Shown: positions 7,323-14,456 of the stretch, in pieces
How positions within the stretch are numbered: position 1 is the first letter of the stretch
Layout of the letters: each line of letters starts with the position of its first letter
Assembly (NCBI GenBank): GCA_002316275.1
Contig: DCDE01000031.1
Coordinates: forward strand, 1 to 22,832
Length of the DNA: 22,832 nucleotides
Direction of reading: 5' to 3'
DNA from: Caldifarciminota bacterium UBA1063
GTDB taxonomy: Bacteria > Hydrothermota > Hydrothermia > UBA1063
Translations under genes and position numbers: made by a program
The notes under the pieces: generated by a model
Databases searched by the model: none
What the model was told of the DNA's origin: nothing
What the model saw: only the letters and a program-made list of their open reading frames with translations

Positions 7323-7625
7323 ATGAGGCCATTCAAAAGAAGTGAAAGAGTCGCACATGAAATTATGAAAATCCTCTCAGAAGTAATTCTGTACGAAGTA
7401 AAGGACCCAAGACTTACTGGAATCACGATTCTGAGAGTTGATATTTCAGATGACCTAAAATATGCAAAAGTATTTTACGAGTCCAATAACAATGATGTAG
7501 AAGAGGGCCTCTATAGCGCAAGGGGTTTTTTGAGAAGCTCTGTTGCAAAGGAGCTGAATATAAAGTTCGCACCAGAATTGGAATTTATAAGAGTTGAAGA
7601 TGGATGGATTTCTAAATATCTATAA
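7323..7625 (+). CDS. rbfA: Ribosome-binding factor A
   Basis: RbfA is a single KH-domain protein that binds the 30S subunit during 16S rRNA 5'-end maturation and helps cold adaptation. The opening MRPFKRSERVAHEI, then EVKDPRLTGITI and the DISDDLKYAKVF strand, are diagnostic. At 100 residues it is about 15-20 shorter than usual and stops soon after the ELEFIRVEDG strand, where family members carry on with a short acidic tail. truB starts inside its last codons. The start is fixed by the family N-terminus and has no ribosome site, which suggests leaderless translation. First gene of a rightward rbfA-truB-ribF operon, a common bacterial order, here without nusA-infB in front. Confidence 0.93.
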   Translation: MRPFKRSERVAHEIMKILSEVILYEVKDPRLTGITILRVDISDDLKYAKVFYESNNNDVEEGLYSARGFLRSSVAKELNIKFAPELEFIRVEDGWISKYL

Positions 7626-8484
7626 GGAAAAAGGTCAAACTTCTTACGATGTAATTAGAATCTTAAAAAAACTCCTTGGAATCAGGCAAATCGGTCATGC
7701 AGGTAATCTCGATCCTTTAGGTGAAGGAGTCCTCGTTATTGGCATAGGAAAGGCAACACGATTCCTTGAGTTCTTAATTGAATCAAAGAAGGAATACAGG
7801 GTCAAAATAAAATTTGGGATTTTGACTGATACCCTTGATAAAGATGGTAAAGTAATCGCAGAAAGACCGGTGCCAACCCTTGATAAAGCGGGAATTCTCG
7901 AGGTACTCAACGCTTTTACTGGCGAAGTTGAACAAGTTCCTCCCTCTTTTTCCGCTATTAAATACAATGGAAAAAGACTGTACGAATATGCAAGAGAAGG
8001 GATATACTTAGTACCAAAACCGAGAAAAGTAAAGATTTCCAGAATCGACTTAGAAACGATTGGGCAAGATTATATAGAAATTGTTGTAGAGTGTTCTGCA
8101 GGAACGTATATGAGAGCATTGGCGAGAGATATTGGTGAAAAGCTTGGTACCTATGGATTTGTTGAAGAGTTGGTGAGACTAAAAGTCGGAAACTTCACCG
8201 TCGAAAACGCTGTAAAAATCGATACTAAAAAGAGAATTATAGATTCAATAATCCCTATCCCCTGTGGGTTACCTTTAAAATCTTCCGTCATGATTTCTTC
8301 AAATGGAGCAACCTACTTTTTGAATGGGAACAAGGTTCCGCGCAAACTCATAGTTAGAACCTCCCCGGATACAAGAACCTTTACTCTGGTAAAGGTAATG
8401 GATCAGGAAAATAACTTCCTTGGAGTAGGATTCCTGACCTGGGAAGGTTTAGAACCAAAAAAGGTTCTCGTCCCCTCACCATGA
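7600..8484 (+). CDS. truB: tRNA pseudouridine-55 synthase
   Basis: TruB converts U55 of the tRNA T-loop to pseudouridine. The 294-residue protein opens MDGFLNIYKEKGQTSYDV, the typical start, and has the catalytic aspartate in GHAGNLDPLGEGVL (usual form GHTGTLDPLATGVL). Other blocks are CSAGTYMRALARDIGEKLG near 166-184 and a C-terminal PUA-like region after about 225. I chose ATG 7600 over the in-frame TTG two codons upstream because it fits the family N-terminus. The gene begins inside the end of rbfA (26-base overlap) with a poor ribosome site, so it probably depends on coupling to rbfA, and it ends in an ATGA overlap with ribF. Confidence 0.95.
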   Translation: MDGFLNIYKEKGQTSYDVIRILKKLLGIRQIGHAGNLDPLGEGVLVIGIGKATRFLEFLIESKKEYRVKIKFGILTDTLDKDGKVIAERPVPTLDKAGILEVLNAFTGEVEQVPPSFSAIKYNGKRLYEYAREGIYLVPKPRKVKISRIDLETIGQDYIEIVVECSAGTYMRALARDIGEKLGTYGFVEELVRLKVGNFTVENAVKIDTKKRIIDSIIPIPCGLPLKSSVMISSNGATYFLNGNKVPRKLIVRTSPDTRTFTLVKVMDQENNFLGVGFLTWEGLEPKKVLVPSP

Positions 8485-9368
8485 AACACTCTTGCATAAC
8501 AGTAGGAACCTTTGATGGTGTACACCTTGGGCACAGAAAAATAATTACAACGACACTTAAAATTGCAGAAGCCCTTGATTATGTGCCATTAATTGTCACC
8601 CTTAGCTATCTACTTAAGCATAATAACTCCAATGAAGAAAGATGGTCAATCACAACAGAAGATGAAAAGATGTCCATACTAAGAGAAATGGGGGCAAAAA
8701 ACATCGAGGTTATCGAGTTTAGCCATGAGATTGAAGAAATGACTGCTCCACAATTTATAGAATTTTTAAAAGAGCGATTCCAATTAAAACATCTCGTAGC
8801 TGGCTACAATCATACTTTTGGAAAAGAAAGAGAAGGAGATGTTAAATATCTGGCTGGAGCAATTGATACACTCGATATTGCGGTTACCTTAATACCACCT
8901 TATAGGGTTGGTAATAACATTGTAAGTTCTACTCTTATTAGAAACCTCATAGTTTCAGGAGACGTCAAATCTGCGAGCCAGTGCCTTGGCAGATTCTATA
9001 CCATTTCCGGAATTGTGGATAAAGGCGTAGGGATTGCCAGAGACCTTGGGTTCAGAACTATTAATCTAAAGATTCCAGAGAAGAAGCTTATCCCAGCTAA
9101 TGGAGTCTATGCAGTCTTAGTGTACATTAGAGGTAAGACTTTCCCAGGCGCATGCTACATTGGTGAAAGTCAAACCCTTAAACTTTCAAGAAAAAGTGTA
9201 GAGGTCCATATCATCGACTTTGAGGGTGACATATATGGAGATATTGCAATGATAAGTTTCGTAGACTTTTTAAGAGAGGATATCTGCTTTCCTTCAGTAG
9301 ATGAATTAAAGAAACAAATCTCATCCGATATATTAAGGGCAAAGAAACTAATTGCCGAGTTCCTTTAG
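8481..9368 (+). CDS. ribF: Bifunctional riboflavin kinase / FAD synthetase
   Basis: RibF phosphorylates riboflavin to FMN and then adenylates it to FAD. The N-terminal nucleotidyltransferase part has TVGTFDGVHLGH at 7-18 and VAGYNHTFGKEREGD near 113-127. The C-terminal kinase part has GVYAV near 208-212. The kinase PTAN metal-binding motif reads RTIN here (in LGFRTINLKIP), keeping the threonine and asparagine that matter but losing the proline and alanine. Length of 295 is normal to slightly short. The start overlaps truB as ATGA. Its last 21 bases overlap the end of a convergent gene, with no terminator hairpin between them. Confidence 0.94.
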   Translation: MKHSCITVGTFDGVHLGHRKIITTTLKIAEALDYVPLIVTLSYLLKHNNSNEERWSITTEDEKMSILREMGAKNIEVIEFSHEIEEMTAPQFIEFLKERFQLKHLVAGYNHTFGKEREGDVKYLAGAIDTLDIAVTLIPPYRVGNNIVSSTLIRNLIVSGDVKSASQCLGRFYTISGIVDKGVGIARDLGFRTINLKIPEKKLIPANGVYAVLVYIRGKTFPGACYIGESQTLKLSRKSVEVHIIDFEGDIYGDIAMISFVDFLREDICFPSVDELKKQISSDILRAKKLIAEFL

Positions 9369-9617
9369 CCTTTGATCCAAAACCTTACGCGCGCCTTCCT
9401 GAGTGTCCATATACTCCTTCCGCGCTGCTACAGTTATAACTCTCGCCTTAAGGTGAAGCAGATTCCTTTGATACTTCCTGTTTGTTGTAGTCGTACTCAC
9501 AAACTCATATAATGCAATTATATAATGATACGCACCGTAAGCAACAATTAGAATCGACAGGTACTTCAGAATTTTCCGTCTTAAATTAGCCACATTTTCC
9601 GAAGTTTTTAACGGCAT
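9348..9617 (-). CDS. Short bitopic membrane protein, possibly FtsB/DivIC-like
   Basis: An 89-residue protein with a short basic N-terminus, one hydrophobic segment at about 17-40, and a charged helical C-terminal part (48-89) that could form a coiled coil. Size, topology and location straight after enolase recall FtsB, which follows eno in gammaproteobacteria and takes part in cell division with FtsL and FtsQ. Sequence similarity to that family is not obvious, so the name is inference. ATG 9617 lies 32 bases inside eno and has no clear ribosome site; an in-frame GTG at 9593 is another possible start. Its 3' end overlaps ribF on the other strand by 21 bases. Confidence 0.6.
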   Translation of the reverse strand: MPLKTSENVANLRRKILKYLSILIVAYGAYHYIIALYEFVSTTTTNRKYQRNLLHLKARVITVAARKEYMDTQEGARKVLDQRLKELGN

Positions 9618-10875
9618 CTAAGCCAAGAAAAACAGCATTATTGCCGAGTTCTTCTTCAATCTCAAGAAGTCTGTTATACTTGGCGATCCTCTCTGACCTC
9701 GATACAGAACCTGTTTTTATCATGCCAGCACCGATACCGACCGCAAAGTCTGCAATGGTTGTGTCTTCCGTCTCCCCAGAACGATGTGATACCATCGTGG
9801 TATAGCCTGCTCTGAGAGCAATATTAATAGTATCCATAGTCTCGGTCACAGTTCCTACCTGGTTTAACTTTATGAGAACCGAATTAGCAATCCCTTCCTT
9901 TATGCCTTTTTTGAGTATTTCAGCATTAGTTACAAAAACATCATCGCCTACGATCTGAACTTTATTTCCAAGACTTTCTGTAAGTTTCTTCCACCCTTCC
10001 TGGTCCCCTTCAGCAAGCGGATCCTCAATACTAATTACAGGATACTTCGAGATTAAGCGCTCATATATAGAGATCATTTCTGATGATTTCAACGCCTTTC
10101 CCTCAAAATGGTATAAACCATCCCTAAAGAACTCGCTGGCAGCCGAATCAAGTGCAAAAAATAGATCTTTCCCTGGCCTATAACCGGCTTTCTCAACAGC
10201 TTCAAGCATTATCTCTAAAACCTCTTCAGATGTGTTAACTTGTGGTGCAAAACCACCTTCGTCCCCAACGGAGGTTATTTGACCCTTTGATTTCAAGATT
10301 TTTTTCAATGAATGGAATGTTTCAGCTCCGTATCTAAGGGCTTCAGTGAAATTAGGCGCTCCAGCTGGTACAATCATAAATTCCTGGATATCAAGTGGAT
10401 TATCCGCGTGGACTCCACCATTTATTACATTCATAAAAGGCACTGGTATAATTCTTGCATTAAAACCGCCAATATAACGGTAAAGTGGAATCGAAAGAGA
10501 ACATGCTGAGGCTTTCATCACAGCTAAGGAAACTCCTAAAATTGCATTTGCTCCATAACGAGATTTATTAGGTGTCCCATCTATTTCACATAATAGACGG
10601 TCAATTTCTGCCTGATCAAAAGGGATTTTACCCGAAAGGGATAGCGCAAAAACCTTGTTTACATTTTCAACTGCCTTCCGTACGCCCTTACCTAAATACC
10701 GTGATTCGCCATCCCTCAATTCAAGTGCTTCCCTGGAGCCTGTGGATGCTCCTGAAGGCACCGCAGCCTTACCCATTGAACCATCATCTAAGAAACAATC
10801 TACCTCAATTGTAGGGTTCCCCCTTGAATCCAGAATCTCCCGTGCTATAAGCCGCCTTATTCTTACTTCTTTCAT
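9586..10875 (-). CDS. eno: Enolase (phosphopyruvate hydratase)
   Basis: Enolase interconverts 2-phosphoglycerate and phosphoenolpyruvate in glycolysis and gluconeogenesis, with Mg2+. The 429-residue length is standard. Family blocks are in order: REILDSRGNPTIEV at 12-25, AAVPSGASTG at 37-46, GDEGGFAP near 203-210, SIEDPLAEGD in the barrel, VGDDVFVTN, the catalytic lysine in LIKLNQVGTV, and SHRSGETEDT near the end. The ATG at 10875 has GGAGG close upstream, next to the stop codon of the PpiD-like gene ten bases away, so they are likely co-transcribed. Confidence 0.97.
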   Translation of the reverse strand: MKEVRIRRLIAREILDSRGNPTIEVDCFLDDGSMGKAAVPSGASTGSREALELRDGESRYLGKGVRKAVENVNKVFALSLSGKIPFDQAEIDRLLCEIDGTPNKSRYGANAILGVSLAVMKASACSLSIPLYRYIGGFNARIIPVPFMNVINGGVHADNPLDIQEFMIVPAGAPNFTEALRYGAETFHSLKKILKSKGQITSVGDEGGFAPQVNTSEEVLEIMLEAVEKAGYRPGKDLFFALDSAASEFFRDGLYHFEGKALKSSEMISIYERLISKYPVISIEDPLAEGDQEGWKKLTESLGNKVQIVGDDVFVTNAEILKKGIKEGIANSVLIKLNQVGTVTETMDTINIALRAGYTTMVSHRSGETEDTTIADFAVGIGAGMIKTGSVSRSERIAKYNRLLEIEEELGNNAVFLGLDAVKNFGKCG

Positions 10876-10885
10876 AGGTCCTCCA

Positions 10886-12706
10886 TCAGTAAAGGTAGAA
10901 ATAGCTTCTATAATCCTTAATATGTTTTAAGTCGACAAATTCTTGCTGAAACTCTCTGAAGGTGAAATCCCATATTCTATTATAGGGTCCTGTAGTATAC
11001 ATTAAATAAGCATCAATTTCATCAGCTTGTGGCTCAATCCTCTCAAGCAATTTTACGATATAACCTCCTTGAGGGTAAGAGAGGTATGGTCCATAAACTT
11101 TGCCTGTATCTTTAAGGTTGTAAACGAATCCACTAAATTTGATATCCCTCCCAATGAACTGGGAAGGAACACTCTTAGCAGTGAAGTATGCCGTACTTTC
11201 TACCACACAAGGTATCGATAATCTTGACGGGATAGAGTCCATTTCAACGCCCTGACTTAAAAAAGCCATTGCGCGATCCAATTCTTCCTTTATGAGGTCC
11301 ATCTTCTTATCTTGTAAGTACATGCCTTTAATCCTGGCTCGCACCTCGTTGTCCTCAAAGTCTGGAATTATACCCTTATCTTTACTGTAAAGGTAAAATA
11401 CCTTGTAGGAATCTTCATCCCTGATCACTTCAGATATTGTACCTTTTTTCGACTCCTTTACAAATGCCCTCACAGTTTCATTTCTAAAGCTTGTATATGG
11501 GATAAAATAACCGTCAATGTTAAATTCTTGTGTATCAAAAGTCTCAATCTTTAATTCTTCTGCAGCCTTTTCAAAGCCCATATCCTTAGCTAATTGTCGG
11601 AATTCTTGGGCTCTTCTGTAAATATCGGCATAGGTGTTTTCCGAAGGAGTTATGGAAACATAAATGTCCTTTACCTGGATGCTGTCTTTGGTCTTATTAG
11701 AAACTTTAAAGAGGTAAAAACCTTCACCAAATCTAAAAGGCCCGGAGACATCCCCTACTTGTAACCCTTGTAGTTCACGGTAAATTGTATCAAATTTTGT
11801 ATCTGACCGCCTTATCCAACCAAATTCCCCTTGGTCGTCAGAAAAATCTCTAATAAGGTTTTCGAAGCTTTCTCCCTGTTTATAGATTTCCATCGCAGTC
11901 CTAACCCTTTCAAGTGCAAATGCGGTATCTTCTGCTGATGGTGAGACATTAAAAATTGCAACTTTCATTGCAGCCCTGGGTTCCCTTCTAAATTTTTCTT
12001 TGTTTTTCTTGTAGTACTCCTGTAAGTCCTTGAGCTCTACTGTAAATATAGTGTCAGGTATCTGATACGCCTTTACACCAATATATTTTATCTTAAAGCG
12101 CGTATTTTCGAGCTCATAAATACTTTCACGTTCTTTTTGAGGAATGCTAAACGAAAGTGCGAGATCTTGAATCGTAAGTTCTTGAACGAGATCGACGTGT
12201 ATGTTCATCAATTGGGTTAAAACGTAATTACGGTTCCTTGGATCCTGCAAAACCTCGATATATTTGTTTTGATCAAATTTCCCATCAGTATAAAACAAAC
12301 TATCATTTAAAATCTCTTGCGGAGGGTTCATAACCAGAATTTGAGTGTAGACATCATTTGTAAAATTCATCTTTCTATAATTCTCATCGAATTGTGACCA
12401 TTTAATTTTTCTAACCACATCGTAAAAGCTATATTCCCTGATCCTTTGAAGCTCTTCCGGAGTCAAGTTCTTATTTACGCGGTTTCTCAAAGTTTCTTGG
12501 ACTGCGTTGTTTATCATGTTTTCAAAATCAGTATACTTGATCTCGACTCCGTTAACCTCTGCAAGAACACCTTGTTCCCATTTTTTCTGGCCGCCGCCTA
12601 AACCCGTTAATGAAGCGCCAAGGTCAAGAAACAACCATAATACAAAGGCAATAACAACTACCCATAGTATAATCTTCGTTGAAGCCCTTAACTTCTGCAT
12701 GAACAT
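10886..12706 (-). CDS. Membrane-anchored peptidyl-prolyl isomerase, PpiD/SurA family
   Basis: A 606-residue foldase with one N-terminal membrane anchor (residues 11-32, very hydrophobic, no cleavage site seen), a SurA-type chaperone region around 45-200 and a parvulin-type isomerase domain at about 240-340, including GEFGWIRRSD near 293-302 and the GDVSGPFRFGEGFYLFKV block. The rest resembles the long C-terminal part of PpiD. Such proteins sit in the inner membrane facing the periplasm and help newly exported proteins fold, so they point to a diderm cell. The gene has GGAGG nine bases before ATG 12706 and its own promoter-like pair at 12731-12759; enolase and the small membrane protein follow in the same direction. 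Parvulin catalysis is not certain because the domain is divergent. Confidence 0.87.
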   Translation of the reverse strand: MFMQKLRASTKIILWVVVIAFVLWLFLDLGASLTGLGGGQKKWEQGVLAEVNGVEIKYTDFENMINNAVQETLRNRVNKNLTPEELQRIREYSFYDVVRKIKWSQFDENYRKMNFTNDVYTQILVMNPPQEILNDSLFYTDGKFDQNKYIEVLQDPRNRNYVLTQLMNIHVDLVQELTIQDLALSFSIPQKERESIYELENTRFKIKYIGVKAYQIPDTIFTVELKDLQEYYKKNKEKFRREPRAAMKVAIFNVSPSAEDTAFALERVRTAMEIYKQGESFENLIRDFSDDQGEFGWIRRSDTKFDTIYRELQGLQVGDVSGPFRFGEGFYLFKVSNKTKDSIQVKDIYVSITPSENTYADIYRRAQEFRQLAKDMGFEKAAEELKIETFDTQEFNIDGYFIPYTSFRNETVRAFVKESKKGTISEVIRDEDSYKVFYLYSKDKGIIPDFEDNEVRARIKGMYLQDKKMDLIKEELDRAMAFLSQGVEMDSIPSRLSIPCVVESTAYFTAKSVPSQFIGRDIKFSGFVYNLKDTGKVYGPYLSYPQGGYIVKLLERIEPQADEIDAYLMYTTGPYNRIWDFTFREFQQEFVDLKHIKDYRSYFYLY

Positions 12707-12730
12707 AAAATCAAACCTCCATTTGAATAA

Positions 12731-12759
12731 AGTATAAGAACAAACCTTTGCATAATCAA
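12731..12759 (-). promoter_or_regulatory. Candidate promoter of the ppiD-like/eno operon
   Basis: Reading leftward, TTGATT (12759-12754, four of six matches) is followed by exactly 17 bases and TATACT (12736-12731, five of six). The start would fall near 12724, giving a leader of about 18 bases that contains the GGAGG ribosome site of the gene starting at 12706. No operator palindrome is obvious. Confidence 0.55.
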
Positions 12760-12790
12760 GGAACCCATCGCTTTGATGAAAACCCCATTA

Positions 12791-13417
12791 CTATGGTTCA
12801 GCGTTATTATGTAAGCCAAGCAAAAATGCTTTTTTTATGTCTTCTCTGGTATTAAGATTAACAAAACTCTGAAGTCGTGGATCGCATGTTAAAACTAAAC
12901 GCTCCGGTACCTCTTGAATACCAACGCTATTATAAAATGACGTTACCTTTAGGATTCCATTCGAGATACTACTTTCTATAAAAGGTATGCAGTTCTTCGA
13001 ATAAACAGCAAAAAGTGGCTCATAAAATCCCCTAATAACAGGCACAACTACATCTGGACCTTCACGATCGGCTTGCTCCAGAAGGAAAGACACAAGTTCC
13101 CGCCTTACAAACGGCATGTCACATGCAATTATAAAACTGTAAAAAGAGTTCGCATGGGTAAGCCCTGCGTGAATACCAAAAAGGGGAGAAAAATCTTTAA
13201 AATTATCGTAAACACAATAGTATGGCTCGATAGGGTCCATCCCCTCCTTTAAAACTACCAAAACTTCTTCGAATAGGGACGAGATCTTACAAGCGACTAA
13301 GTCAATTAACCGGCTCTCCTCCACAAAAGTATGAGGCTTAAGCTCTCCCATCCTCACAGACTGGCCACCAGCGAGAATGACAAGACTATGCTTTAGATCT
13401 CCGACCTTTATTAACAT
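12791..13417 (-). CDS. mobA: Molybdenum cofactor guanylyltransferase-like nucleotidyltransferase
   Basis: MobA attaches GMP to molybdopterin to make the bis-MGD cofactor of enzymes such as formate dehydrogenase. The 208-residue protein has the nucleotide-binding loop LAGGQSVRMG at 15-24, SPLFGIHAGL at 77-86, the metal-binding CDMPF near 99-103, and NLNTREDIKKA near the end, all as in MobA. Related NTP transferases are the alternative. It begins 32 bases inside the channel gene, and the ATG at 13417 has no good ribosome site, so translation is probably coupled. Neighbouring a formate/nitrite-type channel and a hydrogenase operon, it suggests a Mo/W formate dehydrogenase elsewhere in the genome; none is in this window. 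Confidence 0.85.
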   Translation of the reverse strand: MLIKVGDLKHSLVILAGGQSVRMGELKPHTFVEESRLIDLVACKISSLFEEVLVVLKEGMDPIEPYYCVYDNFKDFSPLFGIHAGLTHANSFYSFIIACDMPFVRRELVSFLLEQADREGPDVVVPVIRGFYEPLFAVYSKNCIPFIESSISNGILKVTSFYNSVGIQEVPERLVLTCDPRLQSFVNLNTREDIKKAFLLGLHNNAEP

Positions 13418-14231
13418 AGACTAGCCAGTATAGACCTGCCACAAAGCCCGCACCACCTACGATATTTCCAAGGGTAACAGGGATAAGGTTCCTTACAAAG
13501 AAGCTGTACCAGGAAAGTTTAGAAAGGTCAGCTATGCCAGCCATTGAAACAACAGCTGGAACATCCTTTAGTAAAATGCCCATAGGTATAAAGTACATAT
13601 TAGCAACAGAATGTTCAAAACCAGAGGCAACAAATGCCATGATGGGGAAGAAAATCGCAAAGATCTTCCCCACAACTTCCCTTGATGCAAAAGCCATCCA
13701 TACTGCAAGACACACAAGCCAGTTACACAAAATACCACGAGCGAAAGCAGAAAGAAATGAGAGGTTGACCTTAGAATTGGCTACGCTCAAGGCATAGGCA
13801 CCAACGAGGTTGTTATTCATATTCCAAAGTTCCGTCCAGTACATCAAAACCACAAGAACAAGGGAACCGATGAGATTCGCAATATATACTACGACCCAAT
13901 TATAAAGAAGCTTTTTCACGCTGGTCTTTCCATCGAGAACAGAAAGCATAACAAGGTTATTCCCTGTAAAAAGTTCTGCTCCAGCTATGACGACAAGCAT
14001 TAGACCGACTGAGAATACAGCTCCTTGAACGAGCCTTGCAAACCCAACTCCCAAAAACCTGGCAAGATCGTGACTAACAATAGTAGAGAGCTCTGCTCCG
14101 AATCCAATATAGGCACCAGCAAGGACACCGAGAATCACGAGTCTACCGAAACTAGTATTTACTTTTTTTAAAGAGACATCATTAGACAAAAGGTTAGCAA
14201 CTTCAGCTGGAGTCCTGGATTCAAGCTCCAT
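13386..14231 (-). CDS. Formate/nitrite transporter family channel (FocA/NirC/FdhC type)
   Basis: A 281-residue integral membrane channel of the FNT family, homopentamers that move small monovalent anions such as formate, nitrite or hydrosulfide. About six hydrophobic helices are visible. Family signatures are AGAELFTGNN at 84-93 (the threonine-containing loop), a lysine before the GILCNWLVCLAVW helix, and GFEHSVANMYFIP (the pore histidine). The substrate cannot be told from these motifs; formate is the likely one given mobA after it and hydrogenase genes before it. ATG 14231 has a strong AAGGAGGAG site. Upstream is the longest gap of the window (14232-14455), which holds repeated CTTAAC elements and an inverted repeat and may carry its own control region. 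Confidence 0.93.
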   Translation of the reverse strand: MELESRTPAEVANLLSNDVSLKKVNTSFGRLVILGVLAGAYIGFGAELSTIVSHDLARFLGVGFARLVQGAVFSVGLMLVVIAGAELFTGNNLVMLSVLDGKTSVKKLLYNWVVVYIANLIGSLVLVVLMYWTELWNMNNNLVGAYALSVANSKVNLSFLSAFARGILCNWLVCLAVWMAFASREVVGKIFAIFFPIMAFVASGFEHSVANMYFIPMGILLKDVPAVVSMAGIADLSKLSWYSFFVRNLIPVTLGNIVGGAGFVAGLYWLVYVNKGRRSKA

Positions 14232-14275
14232 TACATCTCCTCCTTTTTACAAAACTGCACATCTTCTAAACGCTC

Positions 14276-14290
14276 CTCTTAACTCTTAAC
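14276..14290. repeat. Tandem CTTAAC elements upstream of the FNT channel gene
   Basis: CTTAAC occurs at 14278-14283 and again at 14285-14290, a 7-base step, about 45 bases upstream of the channel start codon. The same hexamer occurs at 14361-14366 and inverted (GTTAAG) at 14336-14341. Four copies in roughly 110 bases is far above chance for a hexamer, so these could be sites for a regulator. No regulator is identified. Confidence 0.4.
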
Positions 14291-14331
14291 AAACCCATTC
14301 TCAAAACAGAGCAACTTGTTAATGATAGGGC

Positions 14332-14375
14332 ATCCGTTAAGAAGAAAGAATATGTGTGCGCTTAACCTCACGGAT
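14332..14375. repeat. Imperfect inverted repeat between hydF and the FNT channel gene
   Basis: The arms are ATCC plus GTTAAG (14332-14341) and CTTAAC, CTCAC, GGAT (14361-14375). GTTAAG pairs with CTTAAC over a 19-base loop, and ATCC pairs with GGAT after a five-base bulge on one side. As RNA from the operon strand it would be a bulged hairpin spanning the stop of the small ORF at 14337. There is no following run of T, so it is not a standard terminator. It could be an operator, an mRNA processing site or a stabilising hairpin. Confidence 0.35.
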
Positions 14376-14456
14376 CTCTAAAATTAAAGACGAACAAACT
14401 TCATAATAGTAATTATCTTTTATAGTCCGCAGTACCCACAAAAACTTCATCCACAT
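14337..14456 (-). CDS. Possible 39-residue small protein coupled to hydF
   Basis: The hydF stop codon overlaps an ATG (TAATG at 14454-14458), the same junction used between genes of the isc operon in this window. The ATG opens an ORF of 39 residues beginning MWMKFLWVLRTIKDN and ending EVKRTHILSS. GAGG in the last hydF codons could serve as its ribosome site. It has a hydrophobic aromatic start, a YYY run and one cysteine, and matches no family I recognise. The position fits an extra small protein of the hydrogenase operon, but an ORF this short can arise by chance, and only the junction argues for it. Confidence 0.3.
   Translation of the reverse strand: MWMKFLWVLRTIKDNYYYEVCSSLILEIREVKRTHILSS

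Noticed and set aside
12760..12790. Terminator after mobA
   Set aside because: Only a four-base stem (CATC/GATG) is present and no T-run follows.
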